Assembly (NCBI GenBank): GCA_022885665.1
Contig: JAGQDJ010000060.1
Coordinates: 1-64,000 of the forward strand
Source: Triops longicaudatus
Lineage: Eukaryota; Arthropoda; Branchiopoda; Notostraca; Triopsidae
Reading direction: 5' to 3'
Length of the DNA stretch: 64,000 nt
Numbering within the stretch: position 1 is the stretch's first letter; each line of letters starts with the position of its first letter. Below are positions 11,328 through 21,500 of the stretch, one piece after another. A program made the position numbers and the translations under genes. Below the pieces are notes generated by a model. The model searched no databases. It saw nothing but the letters and a program-made list of their open reading frames with translations, and was not told the origin of the DNA.

Positions 11328-11492
11328 CAGGGCCGGATTATAATAGAGGCTAAGTAGGCTGCAGCCTAGGGGCCCGTGGTGTGGCGGGGCCCGTCAAGGA
11401 AGTCAAAAAAGTGTGTGTGTGTGTGTGTGTGGGGGGGGGGGGGGNCTCGGATACGTCAGCCTAGGGGCCCGTAAAGACTTAATCCGGCCCTG
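11328..11492. mobile_element. hAT-type MITE, 165 bp, TSD CACATTTT
   Basis: Flanked by identical 8-bp target duplications CACATTTT (11320-11327 and 11493-11500). Both termini read CAGGGCCGGATTA inward (13 bp perfect), the classic hAT CAGGG start with 8-bp TSD. The interior holds the inverted word CCTAGGGGCCCG near each end, a (GT)n tract at about 11411-11431, a G run, and an ambiguous base at 11445. It has no coding capacity, so it is non-autonomous. The perfect TSD suggests a fairly recent insertion. Confidence 0.92.
11411..11445. repeat. (GT)n / poly-G microsatellite with one N
   Basis: About ten GT units followed by some fourteen G residues and one N at 11445. This simple repeat lies inside the hAT MITE and is a likely sequencing trouble spot, so the length here is not reliable. 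Confidence 0.9.
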
Positions 11493-11622
11493 CACATTTT
11501 GTACATCGCTCAGCAAAGCAAGAGACAGGCTTCCAGTACAGATGTTCGGAATGGTTGGCCAGCAACTTGTATATTGTTGTTTCGTACTTTGTATAAACGG
11601 TTTCGTGCTTAGAGTGAGTATT

Positions 11623-11850
11623 CTAGTGATTTTTGTATTCAGGCGTAGTAGCTTCGTAGCTTGGGTAAGACGAAGCTGGGTCAGCAGGAGCCGGATAAGG
11701 CAGAGCTGGATGCGAAGGAGCCGGATAAGAGAAATCTGGATGCGAAGAAGCCGGATAAGAGGGAGATGGATAGCTGCTGTACTTAGCGGGTGGCACACTG
11801 CTACCAGATGCCATTGCGCCGACAAGAACCAGGATTAGAAACAGCAACAT
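11623..11850 (-). CDS. Short secreted Pro/Ser/Tyr/Ala-rich repeat peptide
   Basis: An open frame of 75 residues. Residues 1-14 (MLLFLILVLVGAMA) form a signal peptide with an AMA cleavage motif, leaving a mature peptide of about 61 residues. Three 10-residue repeats follow: SYPASSHPDF (31-40), SYPAPSHPAL (41-50) and PYPAPADPAS (51-60), then SYPSYEATTPEYKNH. The repeats are also plain in the DNA (30-bp units, 11671-11760). The ATG follows a strong acceptor-like TTTTCTTTTCCAG, so a 5' UTR intron is possible, although I could not choose a donor. A TATA box lies upstream. No family is recognised; composition recalls cuticle-like, adhesive or antimicrobial Pro-rich peptides, but this is a guess. 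Mature part has no cysteines. Confidence 0.65.
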   Translation of the reverse strand: MLLFLILVLVGAMASGSSVPPAKYSSYPSPSYPASSHPDFSYPAPSHPALPYPAPADPASSYPSYEATTPEYKNH

Positions 11851-11988
11851 GACTGGAAAAGAAAACAATGAAAGTTCTTTAATTGCAAAGTTGTTAGAAC
11901 AAAGCGTCTGCCTAGTCTTCTGTAGATTGATGAACTAGACGTGTAGACGCAACTGCTGTGTTCTGTTAGCTGCACAACAATGCACAGC

Positions 11989-11995
11989 TTTTATA
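11989..11995 (-). promoter_or_regulatory. TATA box of the secreted-peptide gene
   Basis: TATAAAA on the minus strand, about 140 bp upstream of the peptide ATG. Transcription would start around 11960-11966, at a CAG/ACA context, giving a leader of about 110 nt. TATA promoters are usual for strongly or cell-specifically expressed short secreted products. Confidence 0.55.
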
Positions 11996-12000
11996 GTAGA

Positions 12001-12697
12001 GCCAAGCTCCTTAGTGCCTGTCTGTTCTATAACTTTTGTCTTTGCACTCATTGGCAAGATCCACGAACATGTCAATAAAGCAACTCGTTTTTAGCTTTTT
12101 CTGTTGCAAGGTTTGTAGGAAAACACTAGAAAGACATTTTACATTTCCCCCGGTTTCTTTTCTTCCTTTTTTCGAGAAAAAAAACGAAAAGAGAAGTAAA
12201 CAAAGAAAGTCTTTAATTTACAGTATTGTAGGGCCAAACTATCCGATAAATAACGGTTTTGCGATGGTATCTTTTTGTTTGCGGCCACCAGAATTTTGGG
12301 GAGATTGCGTTGATTATACTAGATAAGCTGAGAGTTGAACAACGGAGTGAAGAATTACCACTAGGCCTTAAACTACAATAATCAGAATTTAAAAACTTAT
12401 TGTGTGTCTTACAGTATTTCTCGTTGTAATGAACACCGGCCATAACAATTGGTTATGGAGTACAAGTCCACATGTCCGAGCGAATCTAAAAATATTTATT
12501 CCAGTTCTAGTTATTATGTACGATCGGCTACAGCGGACAAATCTTCCTTCCCCTATGTGTACGTTATAGCGAGATTTTACTCTAAACGTCTTCACTAAAT
12601 GGCCTACTTTTCACTTAAAAGACGCTTCAGACGACGAAGTTATTTCATATTTTTATTGTTACCGTTGAACTGCTCATGGGTGACCACATAAATGATG
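12001..12697. other. Intergenic sequence upstream of the peptide gene
   Basis: AT-rich with no supported gene. A C/T-rich then A-rich stretch lies at 12145-12190. Open frames of 68-96 codons on both strands have no recognisable features. Confidence 0.45.
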
Positions 12698-12705
12698 CCG
12701 TAGAA

Positions 12706-13028
12706 CAGTGGTCGGCAACCTGCGGCCAGCATACCCAATTTATTCGGCCCGTGGTGTTCCGACAGAAAATTACGTTTCACGTAAATTGGCAAATTTGTGA
12801 TACAAATTTGGGGCACAAAGTCTCATTTCTTTGCAACTAAAGTGTCACGTTATTTAAAAAGGGATAATTTCTAAAGAATCCGCCTTTGTTTTTTCCTTAA
12901 GTAATAAGCGATTATGTATTTCATTTGGCAAATCCAGCCCACCTTCACCTTACACGTCCAGATCCGGCCCGCAGTCAACTGACATGGCTTTTAATGACCC
13001 GCGAAGGGGAACAGGTTGCCGACCCCTG
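12706..13028. mobile_element. hAT-type MITE, 323 bp, TSD CCGTAGAA
   Basis: Exact 8-bp target duplication CCGTAGAA at 12698-12705 and 13029-13036. The left end reads CAGTGGTCGGCAACCTG and the right end, reverse complemented, CAGGGGTCGGCAACCTG (16 of 17 identical). CGGCCCG-type words near both ends are typical of hAT-derived MITEs. No transposase remnant is seen, so it is non-autonomous. Confidence 0.93.
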
Positions 13029-13293
13029 CCGTAGAATAATCTTTTTCACGGTAAGACTCGTTAACACATATAAGAGCGTGTCACAAACCAGGAGGCGCGT
13101 GTGCAAACATCACAGAGGTAAATACTTCTGTGACAAACATTTGGGAAATTTAACGATGGCCAGAATAGGCTACTCCTTATAAAATAAATATTTAAGACTT
13201 GGGTTCAGCCACTTTATCTTGCAGTACGCTATTTCAACAATTCGTGCAGTACAAGCTGTTTAAAAGTTATTTAGTTAATCTTCTTCTAACTTT

Positions 13294-13500
13294 CTAAACA
13301 AAAATCCGACAAAGGTTATTTCTGAGTTGAAAATAAGCTGAAGATTCATGTTCTTGCAGTTTAAAGTCAATCTGAGCCATCTCACGGGTGTATTGCCGAC
13401 TGTCCTTTTCACGTTGTATGCGTTTTCGGCGTATCTTTGGATAAGCTGTAGATTCATCGGCTGCTGTTCTTCTGTCACAGAATCTGTCACTCCTCGCCAT
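13294..13500 (-). CDS. Possible exon, charged 68-residue frame
   Basis: Starts MARSDRFCDRR and continues RIQREKDSRQYTREMAQIDF, an unusually charged, helix-prone composition for chance sequence. ATG context is fair (CCTCATGGCG). An imperfect internal duplication (ESTAY / ESSAY) is present at DNA level too. No family is recognised, and no partner exon or poly(A) site ties it to a gene. It may be a chance frame. Confidence 0.2.
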   Translation of the reverse strand: MARSDRFCDRRTAADESTAYPKIRRKRIQREKDSRQYTREMAQIDFKLQEHESSAYFQLRNNLCRIFV

Positions 13501-13639
13501 GAGGCGCCACTATTCCCTTGCCTTATGGTACTAACAGTCTACGATTTTAATGCTTTAAGATTTTGTGTGGAAACGAAGCGAGATTCTTTCGACAGTGTCC
13601 TTTCTGTCATACAGAGGTTTGCGGAAAATCTTTTCTAAT

Positions 13640-14626
13640 TGAGTTATTGTTTTAGGTTCGAAAATCTGTTAAATTCCGTTTCATTGTCTAAGATACATTA
13701 CTTTAAGGCTTCTAAGGGCCTCTTCAAAACAAAACACGGTTATGGTAGCTTTTACCCTTAATTAAGCTTCGCAACCCACCATTAGCCAGATTGCTTTTAT
13801 GATCCCGTCGTGGTGACGTCAAAGCTTTTGCAGTGAATGGGACTATGAAAAGCTTCAAAGTTGATCAACGGACTCGGAACTTCTCAAAGCTCACGGTTCT
13901 AACTCAATTACACCCACGGACCCTCTGTCTTTCCTCCTTATGAGTCTTTTCATCCATCAAAGGTCAAACGTACTCTTTCTTAGGGACAAGCAATCTCCTC
14001 TAATCCTGGACCGTATTACCACGTGTCCCTACTTTCCGGTCGTACTGTACATCGGGTCAAAAGGTGCAGTTGTAGTAAAAATCAGTATTTGCCAGTACTT
14101 TCCTTCTCTCTCTCTGTCTCTCTCTCTCTCTTACCTTTTGTTCATAAACGACGCTTTTCTGAACTTCTTTGTCAAAAAGTAAATAAATAATAAACTAGCT
14201 CTTCGTGCACCGTAAGATGGCGTGGACTGACTCTACAATACCAAGGAACATAGTAAATTCCTGTACGATCTGTAAAACTGTCGTAAAGTGAAATTATGGA
14301 TTATTTACGAAAAAAAAGTGAGACTCCGCAAGGTTCGTAACGTTTCGTAATGTATTGTCCGATAACCTTAGTTAAATCAGTAAAACCCCGCCGAAAGACA
14401 TTCAATGATCCTCTGGTGGGATTCTCCCTGTTTTGAAACGACTCAGTTTTTTATATAGCAACATATTTTTTGTCCCATCCTTTCATACAGCTAACGCACG
14501 TCATCATGTTAGTTTACGTCCTACGATAGTTATTTCGAAGAGGGTTCCATAATTGAAGGATTTGAGGGGTGGACGTTATCTTTTGCTGAACAATTTTCCG
14601 TAGCTGAGGGGGGATTTCGGTGCGAT
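13640..14626. other. Intergenic region downstream of the receptor gene
   Basis: No gene is supported. It contains a (CT)n microsatellite at about 14105-14131. A TGACGTCA palindrome occurs near 13816. The stretch separates the receptor poly(A) site from the sequence around the peptide gene. Confidence 0.45.
14105..14131. repeat. (TC)n microsatellite
   Basis: Tract of TC dinucleotides with one interruption (TCTCTGTCTC), about 27 bp. Confidence 0.85.
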
Positions 14627-14632
14627 TTTATT
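14627..14632 (-). terminator. Poly(A) signal of the muscarinic receptor gene
   Basis: AATAAA on the minus strand about 255 bp downstream of the receptor stop codon. The 3' UTR would also contain the ten-base C run (minus strand) at about 14739-14748. Confidence 0.4.
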
Positions 14633-14883
14633 TAGGGGAAAATGGGGTGACGGGACACATACGTGTGGTTCTTTTGTCATCAGGTAAAAGCAAATTCGGG
14701 ATTTACTAATAAAATTTGGAAATCACTTATAACTTAGGGGGGGGGGGGAAACGCGCAACACAATTTTTACGTCATTTTCCGATTGGTTATACATACAGTG
14801 AACTCTGTACAATTTTCCCTCGTCTGGTTTGGAAAAGATGGGGTACGCAGAGGGCAGCTTCCACGCTTCCACGTTGGGAGGCT

Positions 14884-17521
14884 TCACGTCATGTGAAGAT
14901 CACCTTTGAGGATCCGTGTGAAGGTCTTTTTGAATTGTTGGTTGGCGAGAGCGTAGCAGAAAGGGTTCAAGGGCGAGTTGGCATAGCACAGGAAATAGGA
15001 GAACATGTACACGTGGACGTTGATGCAAGGAGGATCGGCGCAGAACCCTTCAACGAGGGCGAAGATGTGGTAAGGAGTCCAACAGGCCACGAACGCGCCC
15101 AAGATGAAAGAAATGGTGCGTAAGGCTTTGCGGGCGCGGTTTTCAGACTTGGATTTTTGCCGTTCCTCACCGTCGCCCTTCTTTTTTCTCCGAACCTTGA
15201 TCCTCTTTCCTATCGACTTGACTAGGTCGCGCTTGGATTTGGTAGGAGGAGTGGTCTCGGTAGGACCTGTGTTTTCGTCCTTGCTGGAACCTTCCAGAGC
15301 GGTACTGGTGCCTGTGGCAGTGACTGCGTCAGCGGTGATGGCTGGCGCGAGTTTGCTAGGTCCGTTGTTGCTGGCAACGGTTGACGGACCGTTGGTGGCA
15401 GGACCGTTGGATGCCACAGCGTGCTTGTCTAGAACAGGCGTGGGAGCGAACGTAACGGTTGGAGGAGGGTTAGCAGGAGGCTGGGTGAAGGGAGCTGTGG
15501 GAGGGTTGGGCAGCTCGGCAGACATACGACCCTGTATGACCGTCGTCAGCGAGGCAGCGGAGGTATCTAAGATAGGAATGGCTATGGAGGAGGCAGATTG
15601 CTCTAGGTTGTGGGGTGAGAGAGGGGGAGAGGGTTGAGCGATGGAAGCGGGCATAGAGGACGGAGGGGTCTCGACCCCCGGAGACGGGACAATGACCGAG
15701 CTCTCGTCCATATACCTCAGGTCAGCGCCGTCCAATGCGACCACGATGTCGTAAGTCAACCCAGGACTTGGGTTTACTGTGAGGGTATTGGGGGGAGCTG
15801 GACGGGTGTAAGGGTGTCCAAACCCAGGTTTGGTGGGCGGACTCACTGGAGTGGAGGTAGCGATGGGGGGAGGGATGTGTTCAGGAGGTGGAGGGAATTC
15901 GACAGGGACAGTGATGGGTTCAGGATTAGCAAAGTCAGTCGGAGGAGGTGGTAAGGGTAGAGTCGGCGACGGTAAGGTCCCAGTGACTTCAACGGGAGGT
16001 GCTTGAGCAGGGGGTGAGGCGATGACGGCCGCAGCTGATGACGCTGGTTGCGGCGTGAGTTTCACCGGAACGGCAACGGGAATAGCTGTATCGAGCAGAG
16101 AAGTTTCTGGGATTCGGGGGAGAGCTTCGGACATAGGGGTTTTCCGTGAATTCGGTGGCGGCTGCAAGCGAGGGACCGCTGTAGATATGGCAGGAACTGA
16201 CGGTTTCTTCTTGACAGCGGTGGTGGATTCTTCATCGGAATCGTAGGCAGGTGACGAGGATCGTTCAATGTCACCTTTCTTGTCCGAGAAACTGGTGGTT
16301 TCTGTCGTACCTCTGGAAGAAGTTTTGTTGGAAGAGGACGAATCTCCCGGAGGTGGGGGATGTACTGTCAACGCTAAGGTGTTGGATGTACCGTTGCTTC
16401 CACCTGCCGATCCCACACCTCCTGCGTTTGCGTTAGGCGTTCCAGAGGCAGCTGTTGCTGCACCGGGTTTGTCTTGGGTAAGTAAGGTACTTTGCGTCTT
16501 GGAGACACCGATATGCGCTGTCCGCCCAGCGACGCCTGCCATGCCACCGACGGACATAGCGACCATGGATTTCATCTTCTTGTGTTTGGCTGCGGACTTT
16601 TGCTGCATGTCGTAGGCCGTCTTGTAAATACCACCATAGAGGATGAAGAGGACTACTAAAGTTGTCCAATAGTATCCGATAATGAGAGCCGTGTTGAAGA
16701 CCGGGTTCTTCAAGAACTGGACAGTGCACTCGCCCTCGGCCAAGTCTCGGTAACCAATGAAGTGTTCCCACCCGAATATGGAAATGAAGAAGAGCAAGGC
16801 AGGAATGATCCACGTGATGGCAACCATCCAAAGCAACTTGTTTTTGGTGCGCCAGTTACGGTACTGCGCTGCGATCTTGACAGAACAGAACCGGTCCACA
16901 GTAATCAACAAAACGGTGTACTGCGAAACGAGACAGACCGTGTAGTCCACCGAGAGCCACAAATCACACAAGATAGGACCCAAGTCCCAGTAACCAGTCA
17001 CTACATAAATGGTGTAGAACGGCATGGACACTGTGCCGATTAACACGTCCGTCGCTGCCAGCGAGGCGATGAAGTAGTTGCTCGGTTGTCGGATCGCTCG
17101 TTCGACGATAAATGCGAGCAAGACTAGGATGTTGCCCCCGACCGTGAGTACGATGCAGATTCCGAGACAAATCACTATGCAGATACTCTGCCACAACTCG
17201 AAAGGCATCTGAGGTTCAGTCGGACTCGCAGCGGTCGTGGAGCCGTTCGCATAACACGAATAGTCTGTGCCGTTCACTGTACTGTTGTAGGAACACCAGG
17301 ACGGGAAGAGCTCGGTACTGTTGTCCCCGCTGGACAAGGTCTCGTTGAACCAGTCGTAGACCGTTTCCGCATACTCGCTCCAACTGCTGTTGCTCTCGCT
17401 TTGAGAAGGGCTTGCCGGGCCGGACGTGGTCGCGTCCAGGCCTAACAACTCCCGGCATTCCGAGTCAGTGGCGGGTGAGTCCAATTCCTTGCAAAAGCGG
17501 AGCTTCTGCTTCCGTTGTTTC
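14884..17521 (-). CDS. Muscarinic-type acetylcholine receptor, large last exon (gar-2 / mAChR-B-like)
   Basis: Class A GPCR for acetylcholine at the plasma membrane. Numbering here starts at the TTG codon at 17484; the frame stays open upstream to a splice acceptor (TTTGTCTTCCACAG, exon start 17521), so the real start is in an earlier exon. N-glycosylation sequons are at N32, N47, N55, N67, N71 and N80. TM1 is about 99-125 with GGN; TM2 has SLAATD; TM3 has the amine-binding D180 and Y181; C173 pairs with C253; DRF at 197-199. The third intracellular loop is about 296-780, rich in Ser/Pro/Ala. TM6 has WTPYH (W802, H806), TM7 has Y830 and NPFCY (840-844), and a short tail ends HMT. ECL2/TM4 (ITWIIPALLFFISIFGWEHF) and YRNWRT favour the gar-2/B class, usually Gi/o-coupled and poorly sensitive to classical muscarinic drugs, over M1/A-type. 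An amine GPCR is certain; the subtype is inferred. Confidence 0.88.
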
Positions 17522-17800
17522 CTGTGGAAGACAAATGGAGTGATTTACTGATCGGAAGTCAATCCATGTGACTCGTTTGCAAAATAAACGTCTGGTGCAC
17601 TTAACCGTCTGGAAAATTCGCTAAGATTAATTGCTTATGATAGTAGTAGTAAATGCGTGAAAAGAGCAGCATACACTTGTAAACACGACGGCCTTTTAAA
17701 CATGGATAAGAATTTAAGAGCTTACGGTGAAGTTAAGAAAAACAAGTCTAAAAACAGGACAAAAGGGAAGGAAAAACTGGCTTAAGTAACCATCTGTAAC
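17522..17800 (-). other. Start of the intron upstream of the receptor exon
   Basis: Begins with a clear polypyrimidine tract and AG on the minus strand just before 17521. The exon begins with the third base of a codon (a G), so the missing upstream exon must end in phase 2. A split AT|G start, giving MKQRKQKLRFCKELD, is possible but unproven. Confidence 0.5.
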
Positions 17801-17859
17801 TCAAGGCCAAGGTTATAAATGACGTTATTTAACTATGAATTCACTCCTGAAATTAACCA

Positions 17860-18560
17860 TGGCCTACACTGGAGCGTGGATAGACCACGTATAAAAGTCT
17901 GGCTAATGAAAATTGGGTAATTTAACCATGATGCTTAGAACTAGTTATGACCATAGCATATGTGAGAACAACTTTAGGCTGCGCTCAGTGGTCAGATACT
18001 TTTAGGGAAATAGGGCCAACTAACCACGAATTTACCCAACCTTTTAACCAGGGTAAAAACGTGAACGTGAACACGTAAGGATAAGTATAATGGTAACTGT
18101 CAGTGCAGCAACTAACCGTGAATTTACCCCGAGGTTCCAGACCAGTGTTCAGATGTGAACTCGATTAGGCAACTTTTCTAGATCTCCATTCTGAGAAATT
18201 TTTTCACGTGAAAATGATTTTAATGAGTTTCAATGTAAACATGGATAGGGTGAGTCAGTAATCAGTGTTGTCAGAATTAGGGTCAATTAACCTCAAAAGT
18301 ACCCCGAGTTCTAACCATGGTTAATAAACCACGTATGTAACCCAGTTTTTACCCAAGGTTCCAAATGTGAACGTGAGTTAAAACTAATGGCTATAATCGT
18401 TTCTAAAGTTAATAGCTGTAACATGAAGTTGCATAAGCTATAACATAAATGTAACTGCGACACAGAATAAAAATGGCCAATCAACCACGTATTTACCTGA
18501 CTTTTAACGTGTGAACGTGGATTAATGTGAACGTGGGTTAAAATAATAACCACATACTTA
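17860..18560 (+). repeat. Degenerate array of AACCACGTATTTACC / GTGAACGTG motifs
   Basis: Diverged copies of TAACCACGTATTTACCC occur near 17871, 18020, 18111, 18327 and 18482, at 90-215 bp intervals. Each is followed by variants of TTTTAACCATG and GTGAACGTGGGTTAAAA (for example near 18060, 18366, 18513 and 18529). This looks like an old minisatellite or nested small repeat just 5' of the receptor exon. Confidence 0.55.
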
Positions 18561-21500
18561 ACGTGTTAATTAGACGCTTGTATCCCCTGAACCTGTCCGC
18601 GGTCACTTGTTTATGGATTTATTGACTGATTCAGGTCACGCACGATATACTTCCATTACCAAGACGGAAGATGGCGTTTAGTTGGTTTTGATTAATTGAC
18701 GAGTCAAATCAAAAGTGCTAGCCCATGTCTCTCAGAACATGCAACCTAGTAACATAAGCCTACCCGTTACTAAATACCACTAATAGAACCATCATTACGC
18801 ATTCCCCTTCCTGCATTGCTTTCCTTCGGAAAACCCTTCATAGATTTGCACTTGACTCGGCCAAACTACATGTTTTCTCCCCATCTAGCGTTTCACGGAT
18901 CGTTAATATTACCCCTAAGGAATATCTACGATAGCTATCGAGAAGATTTTCTCTTTGTGAATAAGCTAGGGTCATCCGTCTTCATTGAATACGGTCCAGT
19001 TGGCTGGCTGGGTGACCTTTTGTATTTGAATAGGAGTAGAAAAGATGGCGATTTAGGGTGTTTTAAGGGGGAAGAGAGGGTGCAGCTAGATGACTTTCCG
19101 ATGGAAAAAGTTCCTGGCCTGGAATAGCTTCGCCCGAAAGCCTTTTAGCAATCGTTGTAACCAGATAAAACGAAAAAGTAGCCAGATCTTGGAATTTAAA
19201 AAAATTTTTTCTCCTTCACTTTCTTCAAATCCCAAGAAATCGATAAAAAATGCCTAAAAATGCCTTCTTCGACAAAGTTTCAGCACAACTCACAGTGTCT
19301 TCTTTTATCTTTCTTAAAGCAATTGAGTTAGACGAGCAATATTTTTAAAACGAAGCTAGATAATTTCTTGTTTGTTGAAGATTTTGTTGAATTTCAGACA
19401 GAAATCAGGAAAATTCCGAGCTGAAGCATAGAAAACATATTTTTTTTTTATTTTTCAAAAATTTATTTACGACTTTGATTTGTTTACTATCCTAGTTCTC
19501 TCTTCTTTCTTTATCAATTTGCTCTTTCGTATGTGTTTTACGACATTTGTAGTTTATGAAATTATTTTCCATTTATTCAAGTTCATACGGCATGATTTGC
19601 GTAACAAAGACTTAAATGGAATTAAAGTTGAAGAAGAGCGATCGCGGATTCGGGGATAAGGGGAAAAATTATTCTTGAGATCGCTTGTTTGTTTTTTAAA
19701 TTGAAAGAAGCTTTAAAAGCTTATAATAATAAGAACTGGCATGTTTGATGGAAGAGAAAGTACAGTGGAGCCGATGATTTTTTTCGGTTCTTAGGTAGGG
19801 GAGAAATCATGATGGGAGAGCTTCAGTATAATAATCTCTTTATGGAAGACCAGTTTTCCATTTTTCATACTTTAAGTAACAAGCGGAACACGGTTATTCT
19901 TGATAGACGGCTTATTATCATAAGATCCATCTACTTCCCCCTCCGTCTCAGCAAACATGTGACGTTAGCGAAACGTCACAAGCGTCTTACTTGAAATTTC
20001 ACGACGGTGTCCTGTTTTCAAGCAATGTCCGAACTTTTGGGTTAATTTAGAATGTAATCGTAAAATATTGTTAAAGTAGCTCCTTCTTGCCGGTATTTTG
20101 AGTAACACATTAGTAGGCAAGAGAAGGCAAGGGCGAATAATTTTTTTTTTTTAAGTTTTCACAATACATTATTAGTGGTAATAGTCATAAGTTTCAGAGA
20201 CTACAAGGTATTGTGTGTCATGGGCAAATAGGGATGTGAATTGAATTTGGCTCGTAAATCTTTGATTCTTTTTGTTTCTGGCAATTACATCTGATAAAAA
20301 GAAACACTTCTTTATGGAGTTTCAATTTTCCGAGTTGGAAAGATGCGTTAGGGAGGAAAACTATCCCTATTTTTTCTAGATTGTCTTGAACGTCTAATGA
20401 TTCGATTTATGGTTATTGTGCGAGTTAAATTATCTGGCAGAAAATGGGCCAATGGGACTTTTTCGATTTATTTTCAACCGTCCCTTGGGGTTTTTCGTCC
20501 TGCCAATAGGTCAGTTGGCGTACTTTATATCTTTTTCTCACATCCGAACGCAGATATTATCAACTGATCAATTTTGTACGGTTGATACTATTTTTTCCCA
20601 ATCTTTCCGTGGATTTCCGTAAAGAAGACACAAATTACTGCACTAGAAAATATTTCAAAGTACTGAATAAGAAAAGCATGATAGAAAAATTAAAAAGAGT
20701 TGTTACGAAAGCAACATGACATCTGTGACACAATTCAGCAGAATTTTTTATCGATTTGTTCGTTTTCGTTTGTGACTTAAAAAACGTGCCAAAATCCACT
20801 TGCGTCGGAAGAGTAAACCAACTTGGGTTGCATTAAGTAGAAATTCATACATTTTGGACAGAGGGCAAAGGCTTGTATATCGATTTTCCTCTCCAGACTT
20901 AAAAAAATATGCTACTTTGACCCTTCTGGGTATTACCTAAGAAAGCAGACCTAATCCTCTTCGTTTTCCAAGCAAAAAACATTCTATAGACTCTATAGTG
21001 TGTTTACCAAATTACGCCCCTAACGGCTAGAAAGTGCGAAATTCACCTTTGGACGCTAAAACATTGGAAGATGCCATAAGGCTCCGCTGAGATCCACCTT
21101 TGTAACCCCTTGCTTTTTCTTTGTTGGTCGAACTGAAAAGCTTGCATTTGTCAGCGTCTATTGGCGGATTTGTAATTTCCACGGCTTCGGTAGATGACAC
21201 TAGTGAATTTGGTAAAGACTCAATACCGATCTAGAAACCTGCCTGGCTTGTGATTTCAACTTGACTTGATGGGAAAACTTCTTTTAAAAAGGGACATGAA
21301 GCAGAGCACAAAATTTGTTTCCAGTAGTGCAGGATTAATGTGCCTAACATATGCAACATTGGAACTTTCCCAAATGAAGAGGTCGAATGCCCCTTAAAGA
21401 CAAAAAGGCAACACAACCAGTTCCAAAGACAGCTTCACCCGAAAAGGACGTTCGCCTCAGGGCGTTTTGTGTTCGTACAAGACTACGGCAACAAAAAAGT

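Noticed and set aside
15104..16615. Long open frames on the plus strand opposite the receptor's third loop
   Set aside because: They are antisense shadows of the G+C-rich low-complexity loop; their composition mirrors it and none has a known domain.
17482..17484. TTG as start codon of the receptor
   Set aside because: The frame continues upstream to a good splice acceptor, so this codon is internal Leu and not a start.
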